A program made the translations under genes and the position numbers. The notes beneath the pieces were generated by a model. That model had not been told where the DNA came from and made no database searches. It was given only the letters and a program-made list of their open reading frames with translations. Positions 34,852-46,427 of a stretch of 64,000 nt of DNA are shown piece after piece. The stretch covers positions 937,501 through 1,001,500 of the forward strand of contig NC_037313.1 in NCBI RefSeq assembly GCF_000143535.2. Direction: 5' to 3'. Numbering within the stretch: the first letter of the stretch is position 1; each line of letters begins with the position of its first letter. Origin of the DNA: Botrytis cinerea B05.10 (lineage: Eukaryota > Ascomycota > Leotiomycetes > Helotiales > Sclerotiniaceae).

Positions 34852-37800
34852 ATGAGAAATCTAAGAGGAATCCAGTATGAGCAATGGAAGCCTCCTGCGC
34901 AATATCAGAATAGGCCCATAACGGCGGCGGCGTGGGATTTGGCAAACGATGCTGTCGTTTGTACTGTCGGTCCTACCGAACATGACGCAGTAATACAACT
35001 TATTAGAGTCAAGACAACCTCAAAATCACAGTATATATTATTTTCTAGTTGGGCGTCTTTGAAGTTTGCTGATTTGAAATTGCAGTGAGGATACTCTCAT
35101 CACATCATGGGAAGCGCCATCACCAAACCCGAATTTGGCCTGTGACAAAGTTTTAAGTCTTCATTATTTTGGAGATAGCTTGACCACATGTCTTGTTCTT
35201 GCAGGTGGCGACATCATTGTCGTCAGAGAAGATCCTCAGCCTGGGGAAGGTCAGATTGAAATCATGGGCTCAGTTGATGCTGGGATCACTGCGGCACGAT
35301 GGTCACCTGACGAGGAATTGCTGGCAATTACAACCAAGGAAGATACCGTCATTTGGATGAGTCGCAGCTTCGATGGCGTTGCGGATACCACCATGACCAA
35401 AGAGGATCTGAAAGCTTCCAACCATGTGTCTGTTGGCTGGGGTAAGAAGGAAACGCAATTCCAAGGCAGAGGAGCCAAAGCTTTGCGAGATCCGACTATG
35501 CCTGAGAAGACGGATGAAGGTGTTCTAAGTGCAAATGATGATTCGAGTGTCACCATCAGCTGGAGAGGTGATGGAGCTTATCTGGCTATATCTACTATCG
35601 AATCGGCTTCCCGTCGTATAATTCGAGTATATTCCAGAGAAGGTGAACTTGATAGTGTCAGCGAGCCCGTAGATGGTCTCGAAGGCGCTTTGAGCTGGAG
35701 ACCTTCCGGAAATTTGATTGCCGGAATTCAACGACTGGAAGAAAGAATCGATGTTGTATTCTTTGAGCGTAACGGATTACGACATGGGGAATTTAGTCTT
35801 CGACTCACCCAAGCGCAACGTCAAGTTCCTGATCAGCACATCAAATTGGCCTGGAACTCTGATTCTACAGTGTTGGCTGTTGTGATGGCTGATTGTACTC
35901 AGTTGTGGACAATGGGTAATTACCATTGGTATCTCAAGCAAGAGATCAAAAACCATCACGCTCCTTTGGTTGCCACCAACCCTGTCGCTTGGCACCCAGA
36001 AAAGCCGTTGAGATTTTTGTCTGTTGCTGAGGACACTATCAATCTTGCAGAGTATATTTTCGCAACTTCTCGTGGTACCTTAGCGCCACCACACGATTTC
36101 GGAGTGCTCGCTGTTATTGATGGGCAAAATCTCATGGTAACCCCTTTCCGAGTGGCCAACGTCCCACCTCCTATGGGTCATCACGAAGTCACAATACAAT
36201 CTAATGCTATCGATGTTGCCATCAATGCTGATGCTTCATTGCTTGCCATTTTACACCAAGACGGAATTTCGATTTTTGAACTAGATGCCACCAAACGGGT
36301 CGCACCTACTCCGACATTGTCTGGCCAATTCACATTTGACTCTGCAATCAAAACTACCATTTATCAACAGATTACCTTCAGTGGCAAGAATGAAATACTT
36401 GCCTTGGGTCGAACTGATACTGGTTCAGTTATTCAGGGATACCATCTCACTGATATGCCTGGTGAAATCAAAGAGAAAGCTCTTGAAAATAACCCTACAT
36501 CGTCTGTATCAATATTATCAAGCTTTGTTGAAGATGGCGTGATGCATCCATACGTCCAAACTAGCTCTGGTGACCTTCACAGCTTAGCTTTCGGCGATGC
36601 GTCCTTATCTTCCTGCAATTTCTCCAAGCAATTACCTTGGGTAGATATCATACCATTCGGTGACGGCCCAAATGCTTATGGAGATGGCCGCATAGCTTTT
36701 GGATTGTCCAGTAACGGCCATTTGTTTGCAAATACGCGCTTACTAGTACGAAACTGCACATCGTTCTTAGTTACACCGGCGCACCTTATATTTACCACCA
36801 CCACACATCTTCTAAAATTTGTTCACATCACAGAAGTTCATGGTACGTATTTCAAAATCTTTCTGCACGTGTTTCAATGCTGATATTAAATAGACCTTGA
36901 AGTTCCAGCAGATGACCCAGAAATTGACGAGAGATGTCGAAGCATTGAAAGAGGAGCTCGACTTGTCACCGCAATGCCAACGTCTCTCAGTCTTATCCTG
37001 CAAATGCCTCGTGGAAACTTGGAGACTATTTTCCCTCGTGCAATGGTTCTTGCAGGCATTCGAAAACTTATCGAGGAAAAGAACTATAGAAAGGCATTCA
37101 CTCATTGCAGAACCCAGCGAGTTGATATGAACATTCTATATGATCATGCTCCAGAGCAGTTCTTGTCGAATGTTGCACTTTTTATTGATCAGGTCAAGAA
37201 AATCACTTATATTGATTTGTTCTTATCTTCATTGAGAGAAGAAGATGTTACCCAGACAATGTATAAAGAGACGAGAGTTGCGTCCCAAAATGGCAACATA
37301 GTACCTACCACCAATGGTGCTATCGCTCCTCAAGACCCTGTCGATATCACAGCCACCAAAGCCTCCAAGGTTAACAAGATCTGCGACGCTGTTCTCGAAG
37401 TCCTGAAAACTCGCACTGCAACCAACTTACAAAACATCATCACATCTAACGTGTGCAAAAATCCACCTGCACTGGATGATGGCTTATTGGTTGTTGCACA
37501 GTTGATGAAAGAAGATGAGGCTATGGCTGATAAGGCAGTTGAGCACATCTGTTTCTTGGCAGATGTCAACCGATTGTATGAGAATGCTCTTGGTCTTTAT
37601 AACCTTGATCTTGCTCTTCTAGTCGCTCAGCAATCTCAGAAGGACCCCAGAGAATATCTCCCCTTTATGCAAAATTTACAACAAATGACCGAGTTACGTC
37701 GTAAATATAGCATTGATGATTATTTATCTCGCCACACCAAAGCGCTTAACCATCTCCACGAACTGAACGCGTTCGAGGAACTTCAAAAGTACACTCAAAA

Positions 37801-38965
37801 GCACGCTCTCTACAAAGCTGCTTTAGCTATCTACCGCTACAATCCTGAACCCCTCGCTGTTATTACGGCCCTCTACGCTCAATATCTCGAATCTAAATCC
37901 TCCTACAAAGAAGCAGCACTCGCTTACGAATCCCTCCGCAACTATGCAAAAGCTACATCTTGTTATTTAGCTTCCGGGCCCTCTCAATGGCGCGAAACCC
38001 TTTTCTGTGCTCTCACCGGCGGTGCAGATGGAAATCCAGTGAGCGGCCCGGCACTCACCGAGCTAGCAAGCACATTATTTGATGCCCTCATCGAAAGCAA
38101 AGATTACTACGCCGCCGCAACCCTCCAACTTGATTACCTCTCATCTCTCGAAACTGCCTGCAGAACCTTCTGCAAAGGATATTTCTTCGCCGACGCCCTT
38201 CATCTCATTGCTCTCAAAGCTCGTCCCGATCTTCTCGAGAGCGTAATCGACCCTGGTCTCGGCGATGCCCTCGCTTCAAGCACTGAGTTATTAGCGGACT
38301 GCAAAGCACAACTACTAGCCCAAGTCCCCCGTATTCGCGAATTGAGACAGAAAGCACTCGCTGATCCACTCGCTTTTTACGAGGGTGAAAGAGGAGGCGA
38401 TGGGGAAATCCCAGATGATATCTCCGTCGCGGCTTCTTCTCGCGTTTCGACTAATCGCTCGCTTTTTACTCGCTACACCGGTAATGGAAGTGTCGGGACC
38501 GTTGGAACGGGAGTCAGTAGAGCAACTTCCAAAAACAGACGAAGAGAAGAAAGAAAAAGAGCTCGAGGTAAAAAGGGAAGTGTATATGAAGAAGAGTATC
38601 TCGTCGCCAGTGTCGGCAGACTAATGACGCGCGTCGAGGATTCCAGAAGCGAAGTCGAGAGATTGGTCGTGGGCTTGGTGAGAAGAGGAATGTGGGAGAG
38701 AGCGAGGGCTATCGAGGGCAGTATGGTAGAGGTGGTCGCTTTGTGTAAGGGTTGCGTGGGAGAAGTTTTTGGTGCCGCGGATGCGGGTGCGGGTGCAAAT
38801 GCAAATGCAAATGCAAATGCAAATGAACAGGCAGGCGCGGAAGGTCAGGAATATAGACCAGTAGGCGGTGATGCGGTTTATGCGGAGAGTTTGCAAGCGG
38901 CGGGGAGGAAGAAGGAGGCACCTCATCTTTCTGCGTTTGAGAAATTGACCTTGTTGGGTACTTAG
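34852..38965 (+). CDS. ELP1: Elongator complex protein 1 (IKI3)
   Basis: Three exons: 34852-35030, 35086-36842, 36894-38965; introns 55 and 51 nt, product 1,335 aa, matching the about 1,350 aa of yeast Elp1. The N-terminal 600 residues are the tandem WD40 propellers (e.g. GITAARWSPDEELLAI, VTISWRGDGAYLAISTIE, LEGALSWRPSGNLIAGIQ, all hallmark IKI3). The helical C-terminal repeat region follows (PTSLSLILQMPRGNLETIFP, then ALAIYRYNPEPLAVITALYA). Near the end is a basic patch, KNRRREERKRARGKKGS, the tRNA-binding/nuclear signal of Elp1. Elp1 is the scaffold of Elongator, which makes mcm5U/ncm5U at the wobble position of tRNAs. A short Ala-Asn repeat near residue 1285 is an oddity of this copy. Confidence 0.96.
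38790..38826 (+). repeat. Coding hexanucleotide repeat GCAAAT (Ala-Asn)n in ELP1
   Basis: Five GCAAAT units giving (Ala-Asn)5 after GAGAG; absent from conserved Elp1 regions, so probably length-variable. Confidence 0.8.
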
Positions 38966-39294
38966 TTTAGGTTCTCTTAGTAGGTTAGTAAAATAAAGTT
39001 GTGGGTTTTTGGGAATCTCAATCTGAAGGAAGTCTATTGGTTATGAGACTCGGCAGAGTGCTTGAAGGTGGTGGGTGTGATGTGTTACGATGTCATAGTT
39101 GTCCCGAGTTACATGGGACGTTCATCCACACATCTACTTCGTGCATGTGAGAATAGAATCGAAGTGATGTGCGATCAATTATTTTGCACATGCTACAACG
39201 CCACAAATGCCTTGAGGGTCCATGTGCCATACAATCCATATATTTACATTTTTCTTTCATTCCAAATACATAATATAATATACATGCATGATCA
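38966..39294. other. Intergenic between convergent genes
   Basis: 329 bp with only 3' sequences. Confidence 0.5.
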
Positions 39295-40561
39295 TCAGGC
39301 AGCCACTGGGACTGGCTCTGTGGGCGTAGATGTAGGGGTAGAAGTGCTTTCGACTTCTCCAGCTTCTGTAACTCCGGCCTCTCCATCCGTGCTAACACCC
39401 ACCTGTCTCATGATCGTTCCTCTCCTCCTCGAGATTACCTGTCCAATCTTCAACAACATGCCTCTGGTAAGTTTACCCTTGCCCTTTGCTTTTCGTAATT
39501 CTCTTTCTCTCTTATTAATTTCTTTCAATGGCGTCCTCATTGATGCAATTGTCTTCTTCTTCGCTTCGTTTTGTATATCCTCCTCTAACTTTCTCTCTAC
39601 GTATTCAGGATCATGTCTCGTTCTGAATATAGAATATTTATTCCTCAACTCGTCAATCACGCTCCCGGGCATTGGTGGCGTTAGGAGTGTGGGTACAAAT
39701 GTCTTTTCTTCCACTTCCATTCGCAGAGTATCGCAATCACAGTCTTTCTTTTCTCGAGGTTCGACTTTAGGCCATGGAATTATAATATTGGGACGGTTGC
39801 CGGCACCGGGGATTATGCGCTGCCATTTGACGGTTTGGGCGTGACGGTCTCGGAACATCTTGTGGTGGGCAAGCTTTTTGGCAATTACGTCGCGCGTCAG
39901 GCCGGTCACAGGGTCTGTGTATGGAAATACTAGTTTGACGTTCTTCAGGGAAATGCCTTGGGGGACGGATCGGACGGGACGACGGTCTTGCTCGGAGTCT
40001 GATATCATCCATTTGGGTACTGCTATGTCGATCTGGTAATGTTGTTAGTTCGTGGCAATGAAACATTCGTGGTGGGGTGTGATTGGAAATGGATGCACAA
40101 AAGTCTACAAATCATACCATATTCAATCCATCACATGTAACTTCTGCCCTGGTCTTGTCAACTTTTTCTACCTTCCCAATCTTTCCCTTGTCACGCCCTG
40201 AGATGACAACCACTCTATCCCCCGCCGTAATATTCAGATGCTTCTTCCCTCCCCATAGATCCAATATCTCCAATATCTCTGTCCTCCTCGCAACTGGAAC
40301 CTCAGTGAAATGAGCTGGAATGCTTCCATACGTATCAACCTGCGAGCCAACATCTCTCTTTGGAGCCAGCTCATTCAACTCCCAATCCTCCCTTCGCACC
40401 ACCTTATTTTCCTTCATCCTTCTTAAATTTTCCGCGCCCCATTGCCTCATCCTATCCTGCCGGTAGGCAAAACCGTCAAGCTCATTTTTGCGCTGCCTCC
40501 TTGCAAGCCGGCGGGTGGCTTGCTTTTCGGCGAGGATTGTACGCCGAATGACTTTTTGCAT
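39295..40561 (-). CDS. MRPL40: Mitochondrial large-subunit ribosomal protein uL24m
   Basis: Two exons: 40561-40118 and 40032-39295; 85-nt intron starting GTATGA, phase 0, product 393 aa. The N-terminus is basic and fits a mitochondrial presequence (MQKVIRRTILAEKQATRRLA). The KOW motif typical of L24/L26 is AGDRVVVISGRDKGKIGKVE, directly before the intron. Downstream is the fungal mitochondrial extension (GISLKNVKLVFPYTDPVTG, then the charged tail). It is a structural protein of the mitochondrial large ribosomal subunit, equivalent to yeast Mrpl40 (YmL40). The Thr/Pro repeat near the C-terminus (STSTPTSTPTEPVP) is low complexity. Confidence 0.9.
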
Positions 40562-42760
40562 GGTGGTGGGGGAGAGGAGGGGGGATTCGTTTGGTGGTGG
40601 TGAGGGTGCTCAGTTCAACTTTTTTTGGATGGAGCTTTCGTTGATAACGAGCTAGTGATCTTCGGGTTAGTGCATAATTCTCGATCAGGGTGGGAGTCAC
40701 GTGAGAAACTCGGGGCTCAAATTGGACTTTAATTGGTTCAGGGGCAAATGGACCGATCATATGTTTATGTGCCAAGTGAGGATATCCAATAGAACATTAT
40801 CTCTAAGTTTCAGGGACACGGCACGTGAGGCAGATTTTATTGATTGGATCATCTTGGATATTGGATTGGATTCTCAAGAGACAATGGATTTTCAATATGG
40901 CCCGGATCGTATCCATCCAATGCTGGAATGACATCAAGAGGGTGGAGAGAAGACAGATGTCATAGCAAAGAGAAGAACGTACCGGAATGCCCATAAATGC
41001 TGTGACTCTGGGTCGCAGTCCTGTCTTTCCTGGTAGAAAGGAAATGAGGCGCGAATGAATGAGTGAGGCGCAGATTGTCTGGGAGCTCAGCCCCATGTGA
41101 AGTGCGTAAACTTGACGGATATCTCCTGAAGTTGGGGACGTGCTCGTCTCCATGGAAGGAAGAAAAGTTTAGATAGCTCAACACTTGACAATTGGAAGGG
41201 CACTCATGTTGTGGTACAGTATGTAAGATATTATGTATGTACGCGGTGATACGCCCTGTAAACACGCCCGATAGAAACCCTAGAAGGACGCATCCGTCAT
41301 CAGAGTCATGTTTTGCAAGTATACGAGCCGAATTGTATACTAGTCATTTTACTCGTCCCGTCAGGTCTAGACTAGATTTTCCAGCTGGGTGTCAGGACTC
41401 AGGAGTCGGGAGAGGAATTGAAAGAAAGAAAGAAAGAAAGGAAAGAAGGAAGAAAGGAAGAAATATGGAGTCTGCCAAGGAAGCACATCAGACCTTACCA
41501 CTATCTTTACTGTTATCATTCAAAGACGATGTAGTTATTGATTTTAAAGTTGCAGTGGAAGGTTGTCGCTAGCGCATGAATGTATATATATATCTTTTTA
41601 AACTATTCCTTGGTGTTGAGCAATATCTAGTAGACATGGTGGCTCAAATCAATATCAAATCTCAGGATTGCTAGAAAGTCCATGTCGTGTTTTGCACTGT
41701 CTACCGGTGCTGTCAGAGACAAAAGGCAAAAGGGATGAGAAGAGAGAAGAAAGGGAATTGCTGTATTTCCTGGAAGCAGAATTGTAAACAAACACTTGAA
41801 TGGCTTAGGGACTTCCTTGTTCATTGTCATCAATCTTTCTGTCTCCTACCCATGGTGACATGGTGTGAGGTTGGTGGAGTGGATGATGGTATGGTACTGG
41901 GTGCATAAAATACGTGGAGAATACTCCGTACAGCATGTCACCTTACCTAGCAGATACTAATGTATGAACCTTGGTAGCCCCTTATTAGTTGATGGCCAGG
42001 GTGGTGATGGAGGAGAGTTAGTTGATAGATATTAGGTATTAGATGGTATTAGATGGTCCCTCGCAGACAGGAGCGTGCGTACAAGAGATGTCTAGCATTC
42101 ACTCCGCAAGTACCTACAGTCACAAGTATTCCTTATGACTGACTGTTTGGTTCGAAAAGAGATAGATAGCAAATAATAAAACAGAATACGCAATACACAC
42201 TCCCTTAACTAAACACTGCCTACATTCACACACAACATACAGTAGACGAACAGGAATCCTGTCAATCCCTCCCTCACTCGCTTGCTCTGTGTAGACTCTG
42301 GTGCTGTAGACATCGTGAAAAGAAAAGAATGAGCAGCAAAGTATCCAATTATGTGAATCATAAACCATTCCAGATTTCTCTGCAATATTCCTCATCCTGT
42401 TCCCCATCCAATCCAATCAATCCCTCCATTGATGGGTTGATTCTGATTCACCGCACCAGCCCAGTTGACCATAGCCCAGATTTTTTATTGATGCTAGATG
42501 ATTTCCATAGTAACCAAAAATGAACATTGGCTGCCTGATCATTACAATCACAAATCATAAGGCCATAACATTGGAACCGACTAGCTATTAGGTTTCTCCA
42601 GAGGTTGCCTTCTTGAACTCATTTCCACCTTCAACAACCTTTCCAATTAACGAACTTTCATCTGCAACGACCCATACGATCAGTTTACATACACAACAAT
42701 TTAATCAACAACTTCACACAGTCGCTCTCTTTAACAAACCTTATCACAACCTTTGCCAAA
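40562..42760. other. 2.2-kb divergent intergenic region upstream of RHO1
   Basis: No convincing gene. It contains a purine tract at about 41419-41463, short repeats TATTAGATGG near 42035-42057, and pyrimidine-rich DNA in the last 200 bp that probably forms the RHO1 leader (starting after about 42600). Confidence 0.5.
41419..41463. repeat. Purine-rich GAAA/GGAA repeat tract
   Basis: (GAAA)n passing to GGAAGAAAGGAAGAAA; strand-asymmetric homopurine run in non-coding DNA. Confidence 0.75.
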
Positions 42761-43735
42761 ATGGCGGAAATCAGAAGAAAGCTCGTTATTGTCGGAGACG
42801 GTGCTTGCGGTAAGACTTGCTTGTTGATGTAAGTACCCATCTACCTTTCAACGGTTTTCTAGTTGATAAAATCAATAAAGATTATACCCACTAACAACTC
42901 TAAAGTGTCTTCTCCAAGGGAACCTTCCCAGAGGTAAGCCTTACACCGACTCCTTAAAGTCATATGCGAATCAAACACAACGCGGCCATCGCGTCAACCA
43001 TCTGTTGATACTGGCACGCATCGAAGCGGTTGATGGAATATCATTATATCATCAGATCCAATAACTGATGCATCTTCTACTCTAGGTCTATGTCCCAACC
43101 GTCTTCGAGAACTATGTCGCCGATGTCGAGGTCGATGGAAAGCACGTTGAGTTGGCTCTATGGGATACGGCTGGACAAGAAGATTACGATCGTCTCAGAC
43201 CTCTATCATACCCAGATTCGCATGTTATCTTGATCTGTTTCGCCGTTGACTCTCCCGATTCCCTTGATAACGTTCAGGAGAAGGTACGATCCAACAGATG
43301 ATTCCATCTGCTATCACCATGATAAGATGATTACTGACACGTGCCTGAACAGTGGATCTCCGAAGTCCTCCATTTCTGCCAGGGCCTCCCAATCATCCTC
43401 GTTGGATGCAAGAAGGATTTGCGCCACGACCCAAAAACCATTGAGGAATTACACAAGACCAACCAAACCCCGGTCTCAGAAGATCAGGTAAGGATATATC
43501 AAAATACGGCGCGGTCTGAAGACAGCTGCAAGACCGAGAACGAAATTGAACAATGGAAGAATCATGCTAACAATTCTGTCAATAGGCTCAACGTGTTGCT
43601 GATAAGATTGGTGCTTACAAGTCTCTTGAGTGTTCAGCAAAGACCAATGAGGGTGTCCGTGAGGTGTTTGAACACGCCACTCGTGCTGCACTCTTGACCA
43701 AGAAGGAGAAAAAGAAGAAGTGCATTGTTCTGTAA
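42761..43735 (+). CDS. RHO1: Rho1 small GTPase
   Basis: Five exons: 42761-42828, 42906-42933, 43086-43283, 43353-43487, 43586-43735; product 192 aa. All GTPase elements are present: P-loop GDGACGKT, effector loop [13 protein letters not shown], switch [30 protein letters not shown] (NKxD equivalent) and [10 protein letters not shown]. The C-terminus is polybasic KKEKKKK followed by the CAAX box CIVL, with Leu directing geranylgeranylation. FENY in the effector region and [11 protein letters not shown] identify Rho1/RhoA rather than Cdc42 or Rac. Rho1 activates glucan synthase and Pkc1 at the plasma membrane. Exon 2 is only 28 nt, and introns (77-152 nt) are longer than average here. Confidence 0.97.
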
Positions 43736-45086
43736 AGCTACTGTTATCGACTCTTCTCTTTCTCTAATGCGATCGGATTTTATTTTACTGCGAAAGTAGC
43801 TCGGTTGGGTGACGGGTTCATGCTAGCGAGAAGGAGGAGTGCATGGCTCTTCATCGGCATATTAATCTATCATCGTCTTGATTGATAATACATGGACCAA
43901 TATCTTCAAGTTTCTCGCACCAATACCGAACACTTCTTTCTTACTACACATCTGGGTTTCGACACAAATATCTCAGGGCATACGAACGGACAACTATGTC
44001 TCTTTTCTTCCGCAAATTGTGCCACGTTAGTTTCTTCTCTGTGTCTGTCTTTTTTCTCGCAAGATCTTTGTTGTTTCTCTCATCTTCTTTTTCATGCGTG
44101 CGGTCAAGAATGGATCTGAATCATAAGGGTGCTTGCTGCGTGCGTTACGTCCATTCGTCCTCATCATTGCTCCTTGCGTTAGAGCAGGTTGTTTAGGGCA
44201 GGGAGGATTTGGAGGATAGGGAACGAATGGACTTTCGCATTTTTGTAAGGTGTAATAGCAATAGGCGTAGTCTATCAAGAAATGTTTTCTAAGGTCTGAT
44301 ATTGCACCAATACACTTGAGGCGTTCATTCTTTTTATTTTACAATGGCTGAGTATTAATGGATGGGTAAATAGGTGGCAATGATCTTTGCGTTCTTTTTA
44401 TATTTGATTTTCAAAACGTGCGTGTTTTTGTGAATTTGTGATTGAAGTAAGTGATTTTACATTTGTCTCTTTCCTGCTCCTTTACATTTGTTTTTCGCCT
44501 CGTGACTTGATGTATGCGATACACTGTTCAATGTCTAGGAGTCAACTACAGAGAAACATTATACTTGGCCTGCTAGGGAGGCCTTGTTGTTTCTCATAGG
44601 CCACCATGTAACGAAAGGCATTGGTTTGATTGAACCTTAAACAAAAAATTGAAATTCTTCTTGAAGTTTGCACGTATTCTCAAAGCATTCATTTGGGTTA
44701 ATGGAAGGATGAAGATACACTGGTCTTGAACATTTCCTGTCATTTCCAACACATTGCCTGTCTACGCATTCACCAACATTTTTTCAAGCCGGTAGTACTC
44801 CATCGGCGACCGAAACATGTTCTTCTACAGTCTTCGTTTTGCAGATGTACGTGTAAATCGGCTGTTAGATTGCTGATGTACATGAAAAGATAATCATTGA
44901 GGATTTGCATGTAGACCCATTGTGATGTTGGGTTTTCTATTTAATGATTTGTTTTCCCCTTCGGTGGGTTATTATTTACACATTATTCAACAATACACCA
45001 GTTTTCGGTATTCTGTTGCATTATAACTTGATCATCTATTTTCGTCCACTCAGCATTACAACAAACAAGTCTTTACCATAGTCGAG
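43736..45086. other. Intergenic, RHO1 3' region
   Basis: T/C-rich stretch near 44000-44100; no gene seen on either strand. Confidence 0.5.
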
Positions 45087-45314
45087 ATGGAGAGAGCTCC
45101 TGCTAATACTTCTAGAGGGAACGGTTCTGGTGGTGCTGCTGGTGGAGCAGGTGGACGACGCAACGGGCCAGGGAAAAACGGGGACAGGGATCCCACGGGT
45201 CAGAAGTCTACACGAAATGCTGATGAGAAGTCCGGTGGATCGCACAGTAATGGAAAATCTGGTGGAGATGCTGGAAGTGGCAACCAAAGGAAGAAGCCGA
45301 GGGATAATAAGTAG
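45087..45314 (+). CDS. Small Gly/Asn/Lys-rich hypothetical protein
   Basis: 75 codons from ATG 45087, with extreme composition (SRGNGSGGAAGGAGGRRNGP, then NADEKSGGSHSNGKSGGDAG) and a basic end KKPRDNK. No domain or signal peptide; likely disordered and hydrophilic, perhaps a stress-type small protein. The TAG at 45312-45314 is followed in the same frame by another 33 codons of the same composition (MADSNGRVTASIIEKNGNTN) to TAA at 45414-45416. Whether it is one interrupted frame or two is unclear. Long flanks without other genes and a plausible leader favour a real short gene, but evidence is compositional only. Confidence 0.4.
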   Translation: MERAPANTSRGNGSGGAAGGAGGRRNGPGKNGDRDPTGQKSTRNADEKSGGSHSNGKSGGDAGSGNQRKKPRDNK

Positions 45315-45416
45315 ATGGCAGATAGCAACGGCAGAGTCACTGCTTCCATCATAGAGAAGAATGGCAACACCAACACCGGCACTGCATCCAAGAAGCATCG
45401 AACAATCAAAATTTAA

Positions 45417-46427
45417 TTCGGGCAAGAATGCATGCGTCATGGCGAAATATCAAAATAGATGTTACATGTCTTGTAGGAGAAATCATCTACGAAGCGAAAG
45501 GAGATATTCAATGGTTCTTTTCGAACAGAATCGGATTGTTAGAGCGGTTCAATGGTTGATGCTTTGAGGGGCGGAACTTGAAGTTGAGGTGTTGCGATGG
45601 AAAGCAGCTATAGCTAGCATTGAATAAGACACTTTATGCACATATATGTGTTGTAATGTTGGTTCTTGTGTTTGCAATTGTATACGCAGTGAGTGAGTGT
45701 TGATGGTTGGATAGAGGTGAGACGAAAGAAAAGGATACTCGGAACACTGTAATGATGAGTATTGAGAGAGTGTTTGTGATTAGAAGATGGTACAAAGGCA
45801 TAATAGTGCTGATGAATATAGTTGGTGAGGCTATTGTGTTTTGGGAATGTATTGATGTAGTTGGGATTTAGGAGTGATAGTGATACCTGTTTTAGAACCT
45901 TATTTGTAAGACAAAGTCAATGGTTATATGAGTTCTTTATGCACAAATTGCTGCTCGGTGTTGGGAGTTTCAGCATGATATACAAAAGAAAAACGCGTTT
46001 GGGAAGTCGCTGCACAAGGCGAAGAAGTTGACTTCTCAGGGAAACGAGCTTAGAAAACTCTGTCAAGTTGACACAAACGTGAGTATCCAAAGATTACTCA
46101 AGAGTCCAGTATCAAAGTAGCTCTCAAGAATTTGCCTTCATAATGCTTTAAGGGAAAGTGTGAGATGGTGCCCGAGTATAAATTGTTGTTTTGCTATCGC
46201 CCAACAATCAGGTGATATCTTCTTGACTTCACTTCATTCTTCACTCCGCTTACAGCCAACCGTAATTGAAATTCACTTACGCCAGGTTCGATCTTTATTT
46301 TGCTTAGCGCCGTTCATGCCACGAGGCTGAAAGAAACATGAAGTAAACTTCTCGTCATGAACTGTTGATTCCTCCACCGCAAACAACACAAACACAGCAA
46401 CCACGACTGAAGTACAACATCAGCAAG
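45417..46427. other. Intergenic
   Basis: No coding signal; 5' leader of the next gene probably starts near 46250. Confidence 0.45.
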
